Positions 25,361 to 34,214 are shown, counted from the stretch's first letter. The stretch: DNA of 34,342 nt from Deltaproteobacteria bacterium (GCA_013151835.1 JAADHK010000012.1:1-34342), one strand, 5' to 3'. The notes: generated from the sequence alone by a model not told the origin. Numbers and translations are program-made.

Positions 25361-26386
25361 TTATTCTACGGCACGTATTTCCATGCCCGCCTTAATATCC
25401 CTGTCTGATTTGGTGATCAGAACGGTGGCGGTATGGGGCCGGGCGATGAGCACGATCACACGCCCGATATCATCCGCCGAAAGCGGGATGGCGGAATGTC
25501 CGGATGCAGCCCTTGCGATCTGCCGGTCATAGATATCATAGGTCTGCCCCTTCCGGACGCCTTCCGCGCTCCCCCGGTTAATAAACACAACGATGTCTTC
25601 TCCCAGCAGTTTCCGTCCTTCTTCCGATTTTACGATGTTGCCCGAAAGTCCGGAGGCGCCTTTTTGAATGAGGATTTTTTCATCCCGGTTTTCAAACGGC
25701 ATTAGCTGGTCATTGACATGGATATCATGGTAATTGGCCACTACCCGTGCAATCGCGAATCCGGGCTTGATGGACTCGATTTCAAGGACGCCGGTGGGAT
25801 ATATCTGGACACCTATTTTTTTTCCGGTGTCCGGATCCTTTACCTGGCTTATGGTATTGTAAGTTTTATAGCGGCTTCCAACGGCAAGGCCGGGTCCCGA
25901 AGGATTGGCATGGATATAGACCTTGTCTCCCCGGTTGATCAGGATGTTTTTCGCGTCGGATGCGAACAGGGCGCCGCAGCTCGCAGCCGGTTTGCCATCG
26001 ATAAATCCGATACTGTTAATGCGGGAGTATCTGAGATATCGTTTCGGTTTTTCGACCTTTTTGACCTGGACAGGAGCCTGTTTTTTCTCTTTTTCGATCC
26101 AGTTTTTTGCGTAGATTTGAATTTTCTGGCCCGGATAGATGAGATGCGGGTTTTTGATTTGCGGGTTATAATGCCAGAGGTCGGGCCACTGCCAGGGGGT
26201 GTCCGAGAATTGTTGCGACAAATCCCAGAGAGTGTCTCCCTTCTGAACCGTATAATAAAATCCGGTTTCGGTTTTAGTGATGTGTTCGGATATACCGGCT
26301 GATGCCGCAGCAGGGAAGAGGGCGGCAATAACGAAAAAAATGGCGGCAAGGCGGATGGCGGTCTTTTTGAGGATATTAAACTTCAT
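25361..26386 (-). CDS. Exported LysM domain protein
   Basis: 341 residues with a signal peptide (LAAIFFVIAALFPAAASAG, cleavage near residue 30). A LysM domain follows at about 42-95 (YYTVQKGDTLWDLSQQF, WPDLWHYNPQIKNPHLIYPGQKIQIY), here with the WQWPDLW insertion typical of the longer LysM variant in envelope proteins. A basic linker follows, and the last 220 residues form a beta-rich region with no named family that I recognise. LysM binds peptidoglycan, so the protein probably sits in the periplasm at the cell wall. AGGTG lies about 8 nt before the ATG. It has its own promoter candidate and is convergent with the secretion ATPase. Confidence 0.82.
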   Translation of the reverse strand: MKFNILKKTAIRLAAIFFVIAALFPAAASAGISEHITKTETGFYYTVQKGDTLWDLSQQFSDTPWQWPDLWHYNPQIKNPHLIYPGQKIQIYAKNWIEKEKKQAPVQVKKVEKPKRYLRYSRINSIGFIDGKPAASCGALFASDAKNILINRGDKVYIHANPSGPGLAVGSRYKTYNTISQVKDPDTGKKIGVQIYPTGVLEIESIKPGFAIARVVANYHDIHVNDQLMPFENRDEKILIQKGASGLSGNIVKSEEGRKLLGEDIVVFINRGSAEGVRKGQTYDIYDRQIARAASGHSAIPLSADDIGRVIVLIARPHTATVLITKSDRDIKAGMEIRAVE

Positions 26387-26446
26387 GATAGAGCACCTGT
26401 CGGTAAATGGGTTAAAGATACCGCTGCGAGTCGAATTAATTAATTC

Positions 26447-26475
26447 TTTTTAACGGTAATTTTCTTTTTTGTCAA
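26447..26475 (-). promoter_or_regulatory. Candidate sigma-70-type promoter for the LysM gene
   Basis: On the minus strand, a perfect -35 TTGACA (26475-26470), 17 nt, TAAAAA (26452-26447). It lies just after the DUF362 stop and about 60 nt before the LysM ATG. The -10 is weak. Confidence 0.5.
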
Positions 26476-26477
26476 GG

Positions 26478-27779
26478 CTATATCAGTCTGGGTATAAGCG
26501 CCTTTGAGCCTTTTGCCCGTGCGAGCGCGAGGCCGGCAAGTGATGCGACCGGGTTGAGGCGTCCAAGTTTTAAGGGGTTTACGCCCATGTGCCGGCACAG
26601 GCCGTAGACGGTCTCGGAAAGGTTGTTGCATCCATTTGAAAAGGTGACCTGCTTTTTCCCGAACCGGTTCACCATTTGACGGCCGTAATCGCCGATGGCG
26701 CAGCTTCCGGCAATATGGACCGGCGGCCGGATGCCCGCGATTTCCTTTTCGTCTATATCCTTTCCCATTAGTATGGTGAAATCACCCTTGCCGTTGTAAT
26801 CCGCGTGCAATACCTCGGCCACGGTTTCGGTATTTTTCCTGCATCCTTCCACGCAGCAGCGGGTTTTTCCGCGCAAGATGACAAGCTCTTCGGGAAAATC
26901 TTCCAGCAGTTCGCAGGTCAGGGATTGTTTCCTTTTTTCAAATAGATCCCGGTTGATGATTTTGATGTCTTTGGGGGAAACCGCGCTGATCCCGGTGGCG
27001 CTGCAAAGTCTCAAATGTTCGATATCATCGCGCTCAAAACCCATGAACTCAGCTGCGGCCGTATCCACCACAAGCGGATCAATACCTGCAATAATGCAGT
27101 TTTTTTCAATTATGCATTTATCCTGGTTGTTTTCTGCAATGTAATGCCCGTGGTTTGTGGCGACAAGTCCGTCTATCAGTACAAAATCGGGCCGGATCAG
27201 GCGGTAGATGTCGGCGAATTTCTGGTGAAGCTTGAAATTATGATCCACGATCCTGCTGTGCTGGTGGACGAACCCGAACTGGTTTTTGATCGAAAGGGTC
27301 ACCTTGGACATGGAGTGGGTTTTGAGTTTTGGTATGGATATATAGAGATTTTTATCCTTGTCCTTAATCAGGCGCTCGTAGACAAACTCGGAAATATCGA
27401 CAAAGGATTTAAGCCCTTCTAAGAAAACCGGGACTGCGCCGGTTTCGTCGAGATATACGGGCACGGCTCCTGTTTTACGGCAGACCTTGTCAATTCCGGT
27501 GGCCGCAAAGACCAGGCGGGTGATATTGGCCTGGGTGCAGTTTTCAATAACATAAATGGAGGCGGCCCCGTTTGCCTTAAGGTATTCGATAACCGCCTTC
27601 AGCACATTCGGATCGGTGTAGGCATAGGGTTTGTGGTCCACGGCATTGATCTTGAGATATACATCCCGGCTCGGTTTGAGCATGGAAGAAAGCCCGCCGA
27701 AATGTTCGAAAGCATCATTGACTGCGGCATCGATCCCGGCCGTGGTGTCGGTGAAAATTACCTCGTTTTCATTTGCCAT
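26478..27779 (-). CDS. DUF362 domain-containing protein
   Basis: 433 residues. AAGGA lies about 9 nt before the ATG. The DUF362 pattern is visible: LKINAVDHKPYAYTDPNVLKAVIEYLKANGA, YISIPKLKTHSMSKVTLSIKNQFGFV, IRPDFVLIDGLVATNHGHY and ACDPLV-like IAGIDPLVVDTAAAEFMGF. The C-terminal part has Cys at TRCCVEGC, GSCAIGDYG and SNGCNN, which may bind metal but is not the classic ferredoxin 2x(CxxCxxCxxxC). The biochemical role of DUF362 proteins is largely unknown; some are linked to iron-sulfur or redox functions. It is downstream of the kinase gene with a 197-nt gap holding palindromic repeats, so it may be the last gene of the glpD-kinase operon or have its own promoter. Confidence 0.82.
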   Translation of the reverse strand: MANENEVIFTDTTAGIDAAVNDAFEHFGGLSSMLKPSRDVYLKINAVDHKPYAYTDPNVLKAVIEYLKANGAASIYVIENCTQANITRLVFAATGIDKVCRKTGAVPVYLDETGAVPVFLEGLKSFVDISEFVYERLIKDKDKNLYISIPKLKTHSMSKVTLSIKNQFGFVHQHSRIVDHNFKLHQKFADIYRLIRPDFVLIDGLVATNHGHYIAENNQDKCIIEKNCIIAGIDPLVVDTAAAEFMGFERDDIEHLRLCSATGISAVSPKDIKIINRDLFEKRKQSLTCELLEDFPEELVILRGKTRCCVEGCRKNTETVAEVLHADYNGKGDFTILMGKDIDEKEIAGIRPPVHIAGSCAIGDYGRQMVNRFGKKQVTFSNGCNNLSETVYGLCRHMGVNPLKLGRLNPVASLAGLALARAKGSKALIPRLI

Positions 27780-27821
27780 GATGGGTTCGTCCTTAAGTAT
27801 AAAGTAAAAGTCGAATTTTGC

Positions 27822-27970
27822 GTCGGATTACACTGCGCTAATCCGACCTACGCACAACGGACCGTTCGTAATCGGAGTAAAATATAATGTCGGATTACGA
27901 TAATTCGACCTACGGAATGTCTGTAATCGGAGTAGAATAGTAGGTCGGATTAGCGCAGCGTAATCCGACA
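27822..27970. repeat. Cluster of three REP-like palindromes
   Basis: Unit a (27822-27851) is GTCGGATTACACTGCGCTAA and on; unit c (27941-27970) is nearly its exact reverse complement; unit b (27889-27913) is a shorter variant. Each is itself a palindrome of the form GTCGGATTA...TAATCCGAC. The spacers share GTAATCGGAGTA(A/G)AATA. The cluster fills the gap between the FGGY kinase stop and the DUF362 start. It resembles bacterial REP/BIME elements and could stabilise or end the upstream mRNA. Confidence 0.7.
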
Positions 27971-27976
27971 ACCCCA

Positions 27977-29533
27977 TTATTCCGGATAGCCCGTAATTTC
28001 CTTAATCTCCGAATAAAGCGGTTTCAGCCTGGCGTACATTTTTTTATAGATGCGCTGGTAAAGTTCTTCATAGAGGCGCACCGTCTCATGGTTCGGTTCA
28101 AACACATCGCCGGTGTGGGTCATGGCGGCGATGGCCCTTTCGTAATCAGCGTGAAGATTCAGGCCCACGGCCTGGTTGATGGCCGCGCCCAGGCCCGAGG
28201 TCTCGTAGAGATGAGGACGGGACGTGGGGAGATTGAATATGTCGGCCGTTACCTGCATGGCGTTCCTGCTCTGGGAGCCGCCTCCCGAAACCCGGAGCTC
28301 AGTGATCGGGATTTTAGTTCTTTTCTCGATCCTTTCCCGTCCTTCCCGAAGAGCGTATGCCAGTCCTTCGAGGATGGCACGGTAAATATGACCCCGTGTA
28401 TGGATGTCTCCAAACCCTATGATGGCGCCCTTGGCCTCGGGTCCCGGCAGGCGGATGCCGGGTGTCCAGTACGGCTGGAGCATAAGCCCCATGCTTCCGG
28501 GCGGAATATCATCGATGAGACTGTCAAAGAGCGCTTCCGCCTCAACCCCCAGATCCTTGGCCTTTTGGGTTTCTTTGGCGCCGAACTCGTTTTTAAACCA
28601 GCTAACCATCCAGTATCCCCGGAAAATCTGGACCTCCAATGAGTAGTATCCGGCAATGGCGGACGGGTAGGGCGGGATCAGGGGGATCGCTTCCACATAT
28701 TTTTTACTTGTTATGTTGATGGTGGCTGTGGTGCCGTAGCTGATGCACCCGGTTGAAGGAACCATGCTCCCGGACCCTATGACTTCGCACGCCTTGTCGG
28801 CCGCGGCCGCGATCACCGGAAGTCCGGCAGGAATTCCGGTGGCATCCGAGCAGGCCCTGGTGATATGCCCCATGAGCCCGCCCGGTTCGACCAGGCGGGG
28901 CAGCATCTCGGGCAGGGCCGTTACGCCCATCCATTTCCAGTCGCGCTTCCCGGCCCACGCGAGTTTTTTGTAGTCAAAGGGAATATAGCCCACCTGGCAG
29001 CCGACCGAATCAGTGAATCCTCCGGTGAGCCGGTGTGTGAGAAACCCGGAAAGTAACAAATATTTATGAGTTTTTTCCCAGATTTGAGGCTGGTTGACCC
29101 TTATCCAGTTGGCCTCGGCTTCCCGCTGGAAATAGGCTACAGTATCGGAACCCCGGGCCAGTTTAAATGCAAGGCCCCAGAGCCCGCCGATGGGGGGAAG
29201 CCCGAAAGTTTTGCGCTGGTCGAGCCAGAGTATGGCCGGCCGCAGGGGCTTTCCGTTTTTATCGACATTGATGACCGTTCCACGCTGGGTGGTAACCGAT
29301 ACCCCGGCGATCCTGCCCTTGTTGATCTTCTGATCCGACCACAGGCCCTTACAGGCGTCGCACAAAGTATTCCAATACATTTCCGGGTCCTGCTCGGCCC
29401 AGCCCGGATGGTCCGAGAAATAGGGCTCAAACGGGATTTTCACGATGCCCTGCATCTGTCCGGAAAGATCAAAAACCATCGCCTTTAAGCTCTGGGTGCC
29501 GTTGTCGATAGTCAGCAGCAAATCTTTTTCCAT
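27977..29533 (-). CDS. FGGY-family carbohydrate kinase (glycerol kinase or xylulokinase-like)
   Basis: 518 residues with GGAGGAAAT close upstream of the ATG. The N-terminal FGGY phosphate loop is [32 protein letters not shown] and [15 protein letters not shown] are further family segments. The C-terminal FGGY domain has [26 protein letters not shown] and the ATP-binding [14 protein letters not shown]. The family phosphorylates sugars or polyols with ATP in the cytoplasm. Neighbouring glpD favours glycerol or a related polyol, but the motifs alone do not separate glycerol kinase from xylulokinase, and the sequence around the substrate site does not look like a standard GlpK. Transcribed after the glpD-like gene with a 76-nt gap. 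Confidence 0.85.
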   Translation of the reverse strand: MEKDLLLTIDNGTQSLKAMVFDLSGQMQGIVKIPFEPYFSDHPGWAEQDPEMYWNTLCDACKGLWSDQKINKGRIAGVSVTTQRGTVINVDKNGKPLRPAILWLDQRKTFGLPPIGGLWGLAFKLARGSDTVAYFQREAEANWIRVNQPQIWEKTHKYLLLSGFLTHRLTGGFTDSVGCQVGYIPFDYKKLAWAGKRDWKWMGVTALPEMLPRLVEPGGLMGHITRACSDATGIPAGLPVIAAAADKACEVIGSGSMVPSTGCISYGTTATINITSKKYVEAIPLIPPYPSAIAGYYSLEVQIFRGYWMVSWFKNEFGAKETQKAKDLGVEAEALFDSLIDDIPPGSMGLMLQPYWTPGIRLPGPEAKGAIIGFGDIHTRGHIYRAILEGLAYALREGRERIEKRTKIPITELRVSGGGSQSRNAMQVTADIFNLPTSRPHLYETSGLGAAINQAVGLNLHADYERAIAAMTHTGDVFEPNHETVRLYEELYQRIYKKMYARLKPLYSEIKEITGYPE

Positions 29534-29551
29534 GGATTTCCTCCGTTGTTT

Positions 29552-29600
29552 GTAGCGGTTGACGGTTTTCGGTTGTCAGTTGACGGTCGTCGGCAACCGT
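29552..29600. other. Short GTTGACGG direct repeats between kinase and glpD genes
   Basis: The 76-nt gap holds GGTTGACGGTTTTCGGTTGTCA followed by a variant GTTGACGGTCGTCGGCAACC (each cited in part). These are two imperfect direct repeats of about 18 nt. No promoter or terminator is evident in it. Confidence 0.35.
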
Positions 29601-29609
29601 GAACCGTAT

Positions 29610-31163
29610 TTACCGTACCGGCCGGTGCGCCCATTGCCAGTGATCAATATATTCCTGTCTCTCTGTTTTCCATTTTTCCGTATCCCAGGACAGGTGAGGT
29701 TCGCACAGGGCCTGGACCCTGTCCAGGCAATCACTTCCCCCGTTCGGCAGGATAAGACCGGCCCTTACCCGGCGCAGCAGAAGATCGGAAAGATGCCTTA
29801 CCTGCTCGGTTTTTGCAAGCACGGGAAGCTCTGCCCACAGGGTCATGCTTCCGGGTATCAGGGTAAGGTCTTTGGGTTCGGCTTTGTCGATTAACCCTCC
29901 GGCCCTGAGTCCGTAACGTCCGTAAAGCCGCCTGATAATACCGGACAGCAGGTGTGATGACGCATGCGGTTTTGGAGGCGCCGGGTTAAAGGCCGGCAGT
30001 TTGGTCTGAATGCCGGCGCCACTGGGAAGCCAGGGCCGGGCAGCCTTTAAAGCGTCCAGTGCAAGAACCCGGAAAGTCGTCATCTTCCCGCCGGTTACCG
30101 TCACAAGCCCCTTGTCTATCCAGACCACGTGTTCCCGGGATTCTTTGGACGGGTCAAGGTCGCCCTTGCTCAACACAGGCCGTATCCCGGCAAAAGATGA
30201 GATGCAGTCCGAAAGTTTGAGCTGCGCGGATGGGAAATAGGCATTGAGGCTTCCCATCATGTATTCGCCCTCCTGCTTTGACATCACTGCTTCTTTTGAG
30301 ATATCAGAGCCGTGGTCAATGTCCGTGGTGCCCAGGATGATTGCCCCTTCCCATGGGATGACAAACAAGGGCCTGTGGTCGTCCGGATGCATCAGCGTTA
30401 TGGCCTGGGATATGGGCAGGCGTTGGATGGGGATTACGATATGGCTTCCCCTTAGCGGCCTGAGGTGGAGCCCTTTTTTCGGGGACGAATGCAGGGATTC
30501 GGCCCATGAACCCGTGGCGTTTATGACCGCGCTGCAATTAATATTCCGTTGATCCCCGGTCTCCGAGTCCTCAAGAACAACGCCGGTAACGGAACCGTTT
30601 GCATTCCTTTTTATTTCTGTAACGGCCGTGTAGTTTAATGCCTCTGCCCCCTCGTCAACAGCTTCGTTAATGAGTCTCTGCACGAGCCTGGCATCGTCCG
30701 TCTGAGCGTCCATAAACCTGAACCCGCCCTTGAGATTTTGAGTGCTCATGTGCGGCACCATGCCTGAAAATATATCCTTTTTATGATAGGTATGGGCGAC
30801 CTGGCCGGCCATTAGATCATAAAGGGAAAGCCCGGCGGTCATAGCGGCCCTGCCGGGACCCCTGCCCGAGATGATCGGCATGGTAAAATCGATGGGGTCA
30901 ACGAGTCCCGGCGCCTGGGATATGAGTTTTTCCCGTTCGCGCACGGACTCCCATGTGAGATGTATCCGGCCCTCCTTGAGATACCGCAGGCCGCCGTGGA
31001 CAAGCTTGGACGATTTGCTTGAAGTTCCCCATGCAAAATCGTTTTTCTCCACCAGAAGGACACGGATGCCCATGCGAATCGCTTCTCTCACGATCCCCGC
31101 GCCGGTTATCCCGCCGCCTGTTATGACGAGATCATAGAAGTTTTCCTGCTTTTCGTTTGTCAT
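29610..31163 (-). CDS. glpD: GlpD-like FAD-dependent glycerol-3-phosphate dehydrogenase
   Basis: 517 residues with AAAGGA upstream of the ATG. The N-terminal FAD-binding fold is DLVITGGGITGAGIVREA, followed by the GlpD signature GTSSKSSKLVHGGLRYL. Later come PIISGRGPGR, INATGSWAESL (FAD-binding ATG motif), PLRGSHIVIP, GTTDIDHG and DGLVTVTGGKMTTFR-type strands. The C-terminal about 120 residues form the extra domain of the family. The enzyme oxidises glycerol-3-phosphate to dihydroxyacetone phosphate at the inner membrane, passing electrons to quinone. It begins 14 nt after the stop of the fadR-like gene and is followed by the sugar/polyol kinase, so it fits a glycerol or phospholipid-backbone catabolic operon. 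Confidence 0.9.
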   Translation of the reverse strand: MTNEKQENFYDLVITGGGITGAGIVREAIRMGIRVLLVEKNDFAWGTSSKSSKLVHGGLRYLKEGRIHLTWESVREREKLISQAPGLVDPIDFTMPIISGRGPGRAAMTAGLSLYDLMAGQVAHTYHKKDIFSGMVPHMSTQNLKGGFRFMDAQTDDARLVQRLINEAVDEGAEALNYTAVTEIKRNANGSVTGVVLEDSETGDQRNINCSAVINATGSWAESLHSSPKKGLHLRPLRGSHIVIPIQRLPISQAITLMHPDDHRPLFVIPWEGAIILGTTDIDHGSDISKEAVMSKQEGEYMMGSLNAYFPSAQLKLSDCISSFAGIRPVLSKGDLDPSKESREHVVWIDKGLVTVTGGKMTTFRVLALDALKAARPWLPSGAGIQTKLPAFNPAPPKPHASSHLLSGIIRRLYGRYGLRAGGLIDKAEPKDLTLIPGSMTLWAELPVLAKTEQVRHLSDLLLRRVRAGLILPNGGSDCLDRVQALCEPHLSWDTEKWKTERQEYIDHWQWAHRPVR

Positions 31164-31177
31164 TTTTAATCCTTTAT

Positions 31178-31903
31178 TTACTGGTTTCGAATTTTTACAA
31201 AGCCGTCTTGCTTAATAGATTCCCATATCCCGATACTCGTTTCAAGCCCTTCAAAAACTGCGTTGCGAACATTATCGGGACCAAGGGAAACAGCCTTTGA
31301 AAGTTTTTTATAATAGTCGACAGATGCCTCCCTTGCGGCTTTTACCTTGAAATACGTCGTGCCGAGGGTCATGAATATATATTCAAAGTCGTTTAAGATA
31401 AGCTGATATATGGGGTTTTTTGATTCCCTTGCAAACATGATCTGAAGGTCCCAGTCAAACCGGGTAAAAGCATCGGCATTGGCAGGCAATGATGTAGATA
31501 ATTTCGATAAATGAGAAGATATGGCCCCAGGATTTTTCGATGCGGCAAGGGCAGCGACATCCGGCAGGATATTTAACCTGAATTCGAGCAAGTATCGGAT
31601 CAGCCCGGGTGAAAGCGATTCAGCGTGCCTTGCCAGGGTCCCCAGAAGCCCGAGCCCGCCTGTTTTCCAGAAATCATTCACCCGTGTGGCCTTGCCGTGG
31701 CAAATGGATATCCAACCTTCGGCCGACATGCGCTGGAGTGCCTCGCGAACCGTCTGCCGGGTTACGCCCAGGGATTCGGACAGCCTCCGTTCAGAGGGCA
31801 GGGTGGCGCCGGGCGGATATTTGCCGTTTAAAATGGCGGAAATAAGTTCCTGGCCTGTGTATTGGGCAGGTCTCAATGGTCTTTTTGTCGGATTTGGACT
31901 CAT
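31178..31903 (-). CDS. fadR: FadR-type GntR-family transcription regulator
   Basis: 241 residues. The winged helix is at about 12-75 with LPSERRLSESLGVTRQTVREALQRM. Then HGKATRVNDFW, which closely parallels the HGKPTKVNNFW wing and hinge of E. coli FadR as I recall it, and a C-terminal helical domain with similar order (RYLLEFRLNI, AFTRFDWDLQIMF, NPIYQLILNDFEYIF, YYKKLSKAV, FEGLETSIGIWESI). E. coli FadR binds long-chain acyl-CoA and controls fatty acid degradation and synthesis. Here it heads an operon with glpD and a kinase, so the local targets appear to be glycerol-3-phosphate use; acyl-CoA sensing is inferred from similarity only. Its ribosome site is weak. A palindromic operator overlaps its promoter. 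Confidence 0.82.
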   Translation of the reverse strand: MSPNPTKRPLRPAQYTGQELISAILNGKYPPGATLPSERRLSESLGVTRQTVREALQRMSAEGWISICHGKATRVNDFWKTGGLGLLGTLARHAESLSPGLIRYLLEFRLNILPDVAALAASKNPGAISSHLSKLSTSLPANADAFTRFDWDLQIMFARESKNPIYQLILNDFEYIFMTLGTTYFKVKAAREASVDYYKKLSKAVSLGPDNVRNAVFEGLETSIGIWESIKQDGFVKIRNQ

Positions 31904-31966
31904 TGTATCGATTTTGTGTACCGGGTTATGGCATGATAAGAATAAAAATATTTGATGAATTATTCA

Positions 31967-31984
31967 TGGTATGAGGTCATACCA
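31967..31984 (-). promoter_or_regulatory. Palindromic operator, probably for the FadR-type regulator
   Basis: TGGTATGAGGTCATACCA has perfect 8-bp arms around a GG centre. Read on the minus strand, AACTGGTATGACCTCAT (31987-31971) matches the E. coli FadR site AACTGGTCNGACCTGTT, as remembered, at 13 of 16 defined bases. It covers the -10 box of the promoter below, so bound protein would block transcription of the fadR-glpD operon. Confidence 0.65.
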
Positions 31985-32004
31985 GTTGCATGGGTACAAG
32001 TCAA
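31976..32004 (-). promoter_or_regulatory. Candidate promoter of the fadR-glpD-kinase operon
   Basis: Minus strand: -35 TTGACT (32004-31999), 17-nt spacer, -10 TATGAC (31981-31976), about 70 nt before the fadR ATG. The -10 lies within the 18-bp palindrome. Confidence 0.55.
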
Positions 32005-32073
32005 GAATTTTATTATTGAGGCTGTACGGGGACGGTTCATCGAGAAAATACCAGATAACAGTTCGTGCGAATC

Positions 32074-32406
32074 TCAAATATGAGCAGCTTCTTTCAAAAC
32101 TTCAGAAGCCCACTGGTTTATGCTCTTTCCATGTGCTTGAGCAGCAGTTGCTACAGCGGCATGAACATCTGACGGAACCCGCAACATCAGCTTGCCGGAA
32201 TAAGGCTTTTGTGCCGCTCTTCCCGTTTCTTCACTTATTGCAATATAATTATCCACGGATTCATGAAACGCAACTTCCAATTCCTCTACTGTAGTGCCGT
32301 GAAAACCGACAATATCCTTAATGCCAGCCAGATGTCCGACAAAAATTCGATCTTCTTCGTCATACTCAATGCGGGCAATATAGCCTTTGTATTTCATCAT
32401 ATTCAT
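32074..32406 (-). CDS. hicB: HicB-family antitoxin (orphan)
   Basis: 110 residues. The N-terminal HicB fold is at about 4-65 (MKYKGYIARIEYDEEDRIFVGHLAGIKDIVGFHG as the family pattern, with YxxxxEYD, FVGHL and GTTVEELEVAFHESVDNYI). A C-terminal ribbon-helix-helix follows, LMLRVPSDVHAAVATAAQAHGKSINQW. This is the long HicB type with a DNA-binding tail. I find no HicA toxin (about 60 residues, with a G-S-H-H motif) on either side. It lies 25 nt downstream of the histidine kinase stop and may be cotranscribed with it. In the absence of a toxin it could be a remnant or act as a stand-alone regulator. Confidence 0.82.
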   Translation of the reverse strand: MNMMKYKGYIARIEYDEEDRIFVGHLAGIKDIVGFHGTTVEELEVAFHESVDNYIAISEETGRAAQKPYSGKLMLRVPSDVHAAVATAAQAHGKSINQWASEVLKEAAHI

Positions 32407-32431
32407 GTCTCTTGTAGTTTTTATGAAAGCA

Positions 32432-34189
32432 TCACATGCCGTCGGCCAGGGGAAGGCGGATGATAAAGGTGGTGCCTTCGTCAGGCCGGCTTTGGCAATC
32501 GATGGTTCCGTGGTGGGCCTCTATGATATTTTTCACGATCGACATGCCAAGGCCGGTGCCGTCAGAGCCTTTTGTGGTGAAAAAAGGCTCGAAAATCTGG
32601 TTTTGGATCTGTTCATCCATGCCGCAGCCCGTGTCCTCAACAATGATTATTAGTGAATCAGAGTCAATCGTGCCGCGAATCCGGATGATCCCGCCTTCCG
32701 TCACGGCATCCAGGCAGTTTTTAACCAGGTTGTGAAAGACCTGGTGCATCAGCCCGGTGTCGATATTTACGATCGCTGACTGCTCGGGCCAGTCGATCTC
32801 AATTTGCACCCTTTTTTTTCCGGCTTCTTCCGTGTAAAGGTCCGTTACTTCACGGATGATAATATCGATGGCCATTTTTCGAAGGTTGGGCTCCGGTCTT
32901 CTGGCAAATTGCATGATGTTTTCCACAAATCCCGTCATCCTTTTGGCTTCTCTTTCCAGGATGGAAAGGATCTTGACGCCGGTGGGGCCGAGCGTTTCGC
33001 GGCCGAGCCCGGAAAGGGCCATGTGGATATTGTTTAAGAAATTACCCAGCTCGTGGGTTACCTTGCTGTATGTTGTGCCGAGCACCGCGAGGTTTTCGGC
33101 GTGAACAAGCTTTCTGGCGGTTTCAATTTCGCGTTCAATATACTTTTTCAATGAAATCGTCATTTCGTTAAAGGCACGGCCAAGGTCCCCGATTTCATCC
33201 TCTGATTCAATCGACACTTTTTGTTCCAGGTTGCCCCGGCCGATGATCCGGACCTGCCGGTGCAGTAATTGGACAGGCAAAAGCAGGCGCTTCACCCATC
33301 GCCACCCGAGCAATGTCGCGATAAAACACAGGGCGAGTGTTATGAGAAAGGCCCAAATGAAATTATTGTAAAGATATTCGAAAATTTCACGGCTCGGCTG
33401 GGTCAGCACGATGATCCAGTCAAGGCCCGGGATGTTTACCCCCAGGTTGTAGGACCGGACCCCGTTTACATTTTCCATCCATTCCGCAGTTGTGCCGCCC
33501 TGGCGCAGTTCGGCCAGGATGTCGGGCTTTGCGGCGGGCGGCGTCCGCACAACACGGTCGATATCCTTGTGGGCAATGTACCGGCCGGATAAATCCATGA
33601 TGTAGACCTGTCCTGATTTTCCAATGGTGATGCCTTCGAGTACATCCCAAACGGATTTGAGATTCAGGGTGGCAATCAGGACTTCATCCGTTTTTCCCAG
33701 GCGAAGAACAGGTATACCGATATGAACCACTGGCATATTTTCTTTTCCGAGCATTACCCCGGAAACGGTCTTGCGGCCGGAAACGGCCCCGGCAATAATA
33801 GCGGCGCGCGTTTCATCCGATGCCGGGTCATCTCCTTCAACAGGGACAATCGGCTTGCCCCGGGGTGAAAACAGGCCTACGGACACGAATTGACCGTTGG
33901 TGTGAAGAAAAGCGGAAAGCGCGATTTCCTTTTGCCATTTGTCAGGTTTTGTGGCCGCCATGAGCACGGCAAGGCTTTCGAGGTTCTTTCCCGCACTTTC
34001 CATGAAAACACGGATTTCTCCGGCAGAGCTTTTTATGATATTTCTATAATCCTGGTTGATGGTTTTCTGGAAAAAACCATAGCTCGCAAAGGATAAAAAA
34101 AGACTGGTTATGATAATCGACAGGGCGATAAAAGGGAGGATGAAGATGAAAAATTTATAGATCAAACTCTTTTTTCCAAGGCTCTTCAT
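32432..34189 (-). CDS. Membrane sensor histidine kinase with Cache, HAMP, HisKA and HATPase domains
   Basis: 585 residues from ATG 34189. A TTG at 34198 would add three residues, but AGG spacing favours the ATG. TM1 is near residues 10-36 (FFIFILPFIALSIIITSLFLS). The periplasmic about 37-275 region resembles a double Cache sensor (VYIMDLSGRYIAHKDIDRVV, LDWIIVLTQPSREIFE). TM2 is near 285-305, and HAMP follows (LLLPVQLLHRQVRIIGRGNLEQKV ... DEIGDLGRAFNEM). The H-box KVTHELGNFLNNI has phospho-acceptor His near 378 and F in place of the usual Pro. ATPase motifs NLVKNCLDAV, EDTGCGM and GTGLGMSIVKNII are intact. No response regulator lies beside it in the window. The ligand is unknown. Confidence 0.88.
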   Translation of the reverse strand: MKSLGKKSLIYKFFIFILPFIALSIIITSLFLSFASYGFFQKTINQDYRNIIKSSAGEIRVFMESAGKNLESLAVLMAATKPDKWQKEIALSAFLHTNGQFVSVGLFSPRGKPIVPVEGDDPASDETRAAIIAGAVSGRKTVSGVMLGKENMPVVHIGIPVLRLGKTDEVLIATLNLKSVWDVLEGITIGKSGQVYIMDLSGRYIAHKDIDRVVRTPPAAKPDILAELRQGGTTAEWMENVNGVRSYNLGVNIPGLDWIIVLTQPSREIFEYLYNNFIWAFLITLALCFIATLLGWRWVKRLLLPVQLLHRQVRIIGRGNLEQKVSIESEDEIGDLGRAFNEMTISLKKYIEREIETARKLVHAENLAVLGTTYSKVTHELGNFLNNIHMALSGLGRETLGPTGVKILSILEREAKRMTGFVENIMQFARRPEPNLRKMAIDIIIREVTDLYTEEAGKKRVQIEIDWPEQSAIVNIDTGLMHQVFHNLVKNCLDAVTEGGIIRIRGTIDSDSLIIIVEDTGCGMDEQIQNQIFEPFFTTKGSDGTGLGMSIVKNIIEAHHGTIDCQSRPDEGTTFIIRLPLADGM

Positions 34190-34214
34190 GGAGATCAACC
34201 TGCAATTTTTAGGG

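Noticed and set aside
31971-32294. Plus-strand open frame over the fadR promoter and hicB
   Set aside because: It is antisense to hicB and lies across promoter sequence; it shows no domain pattern.
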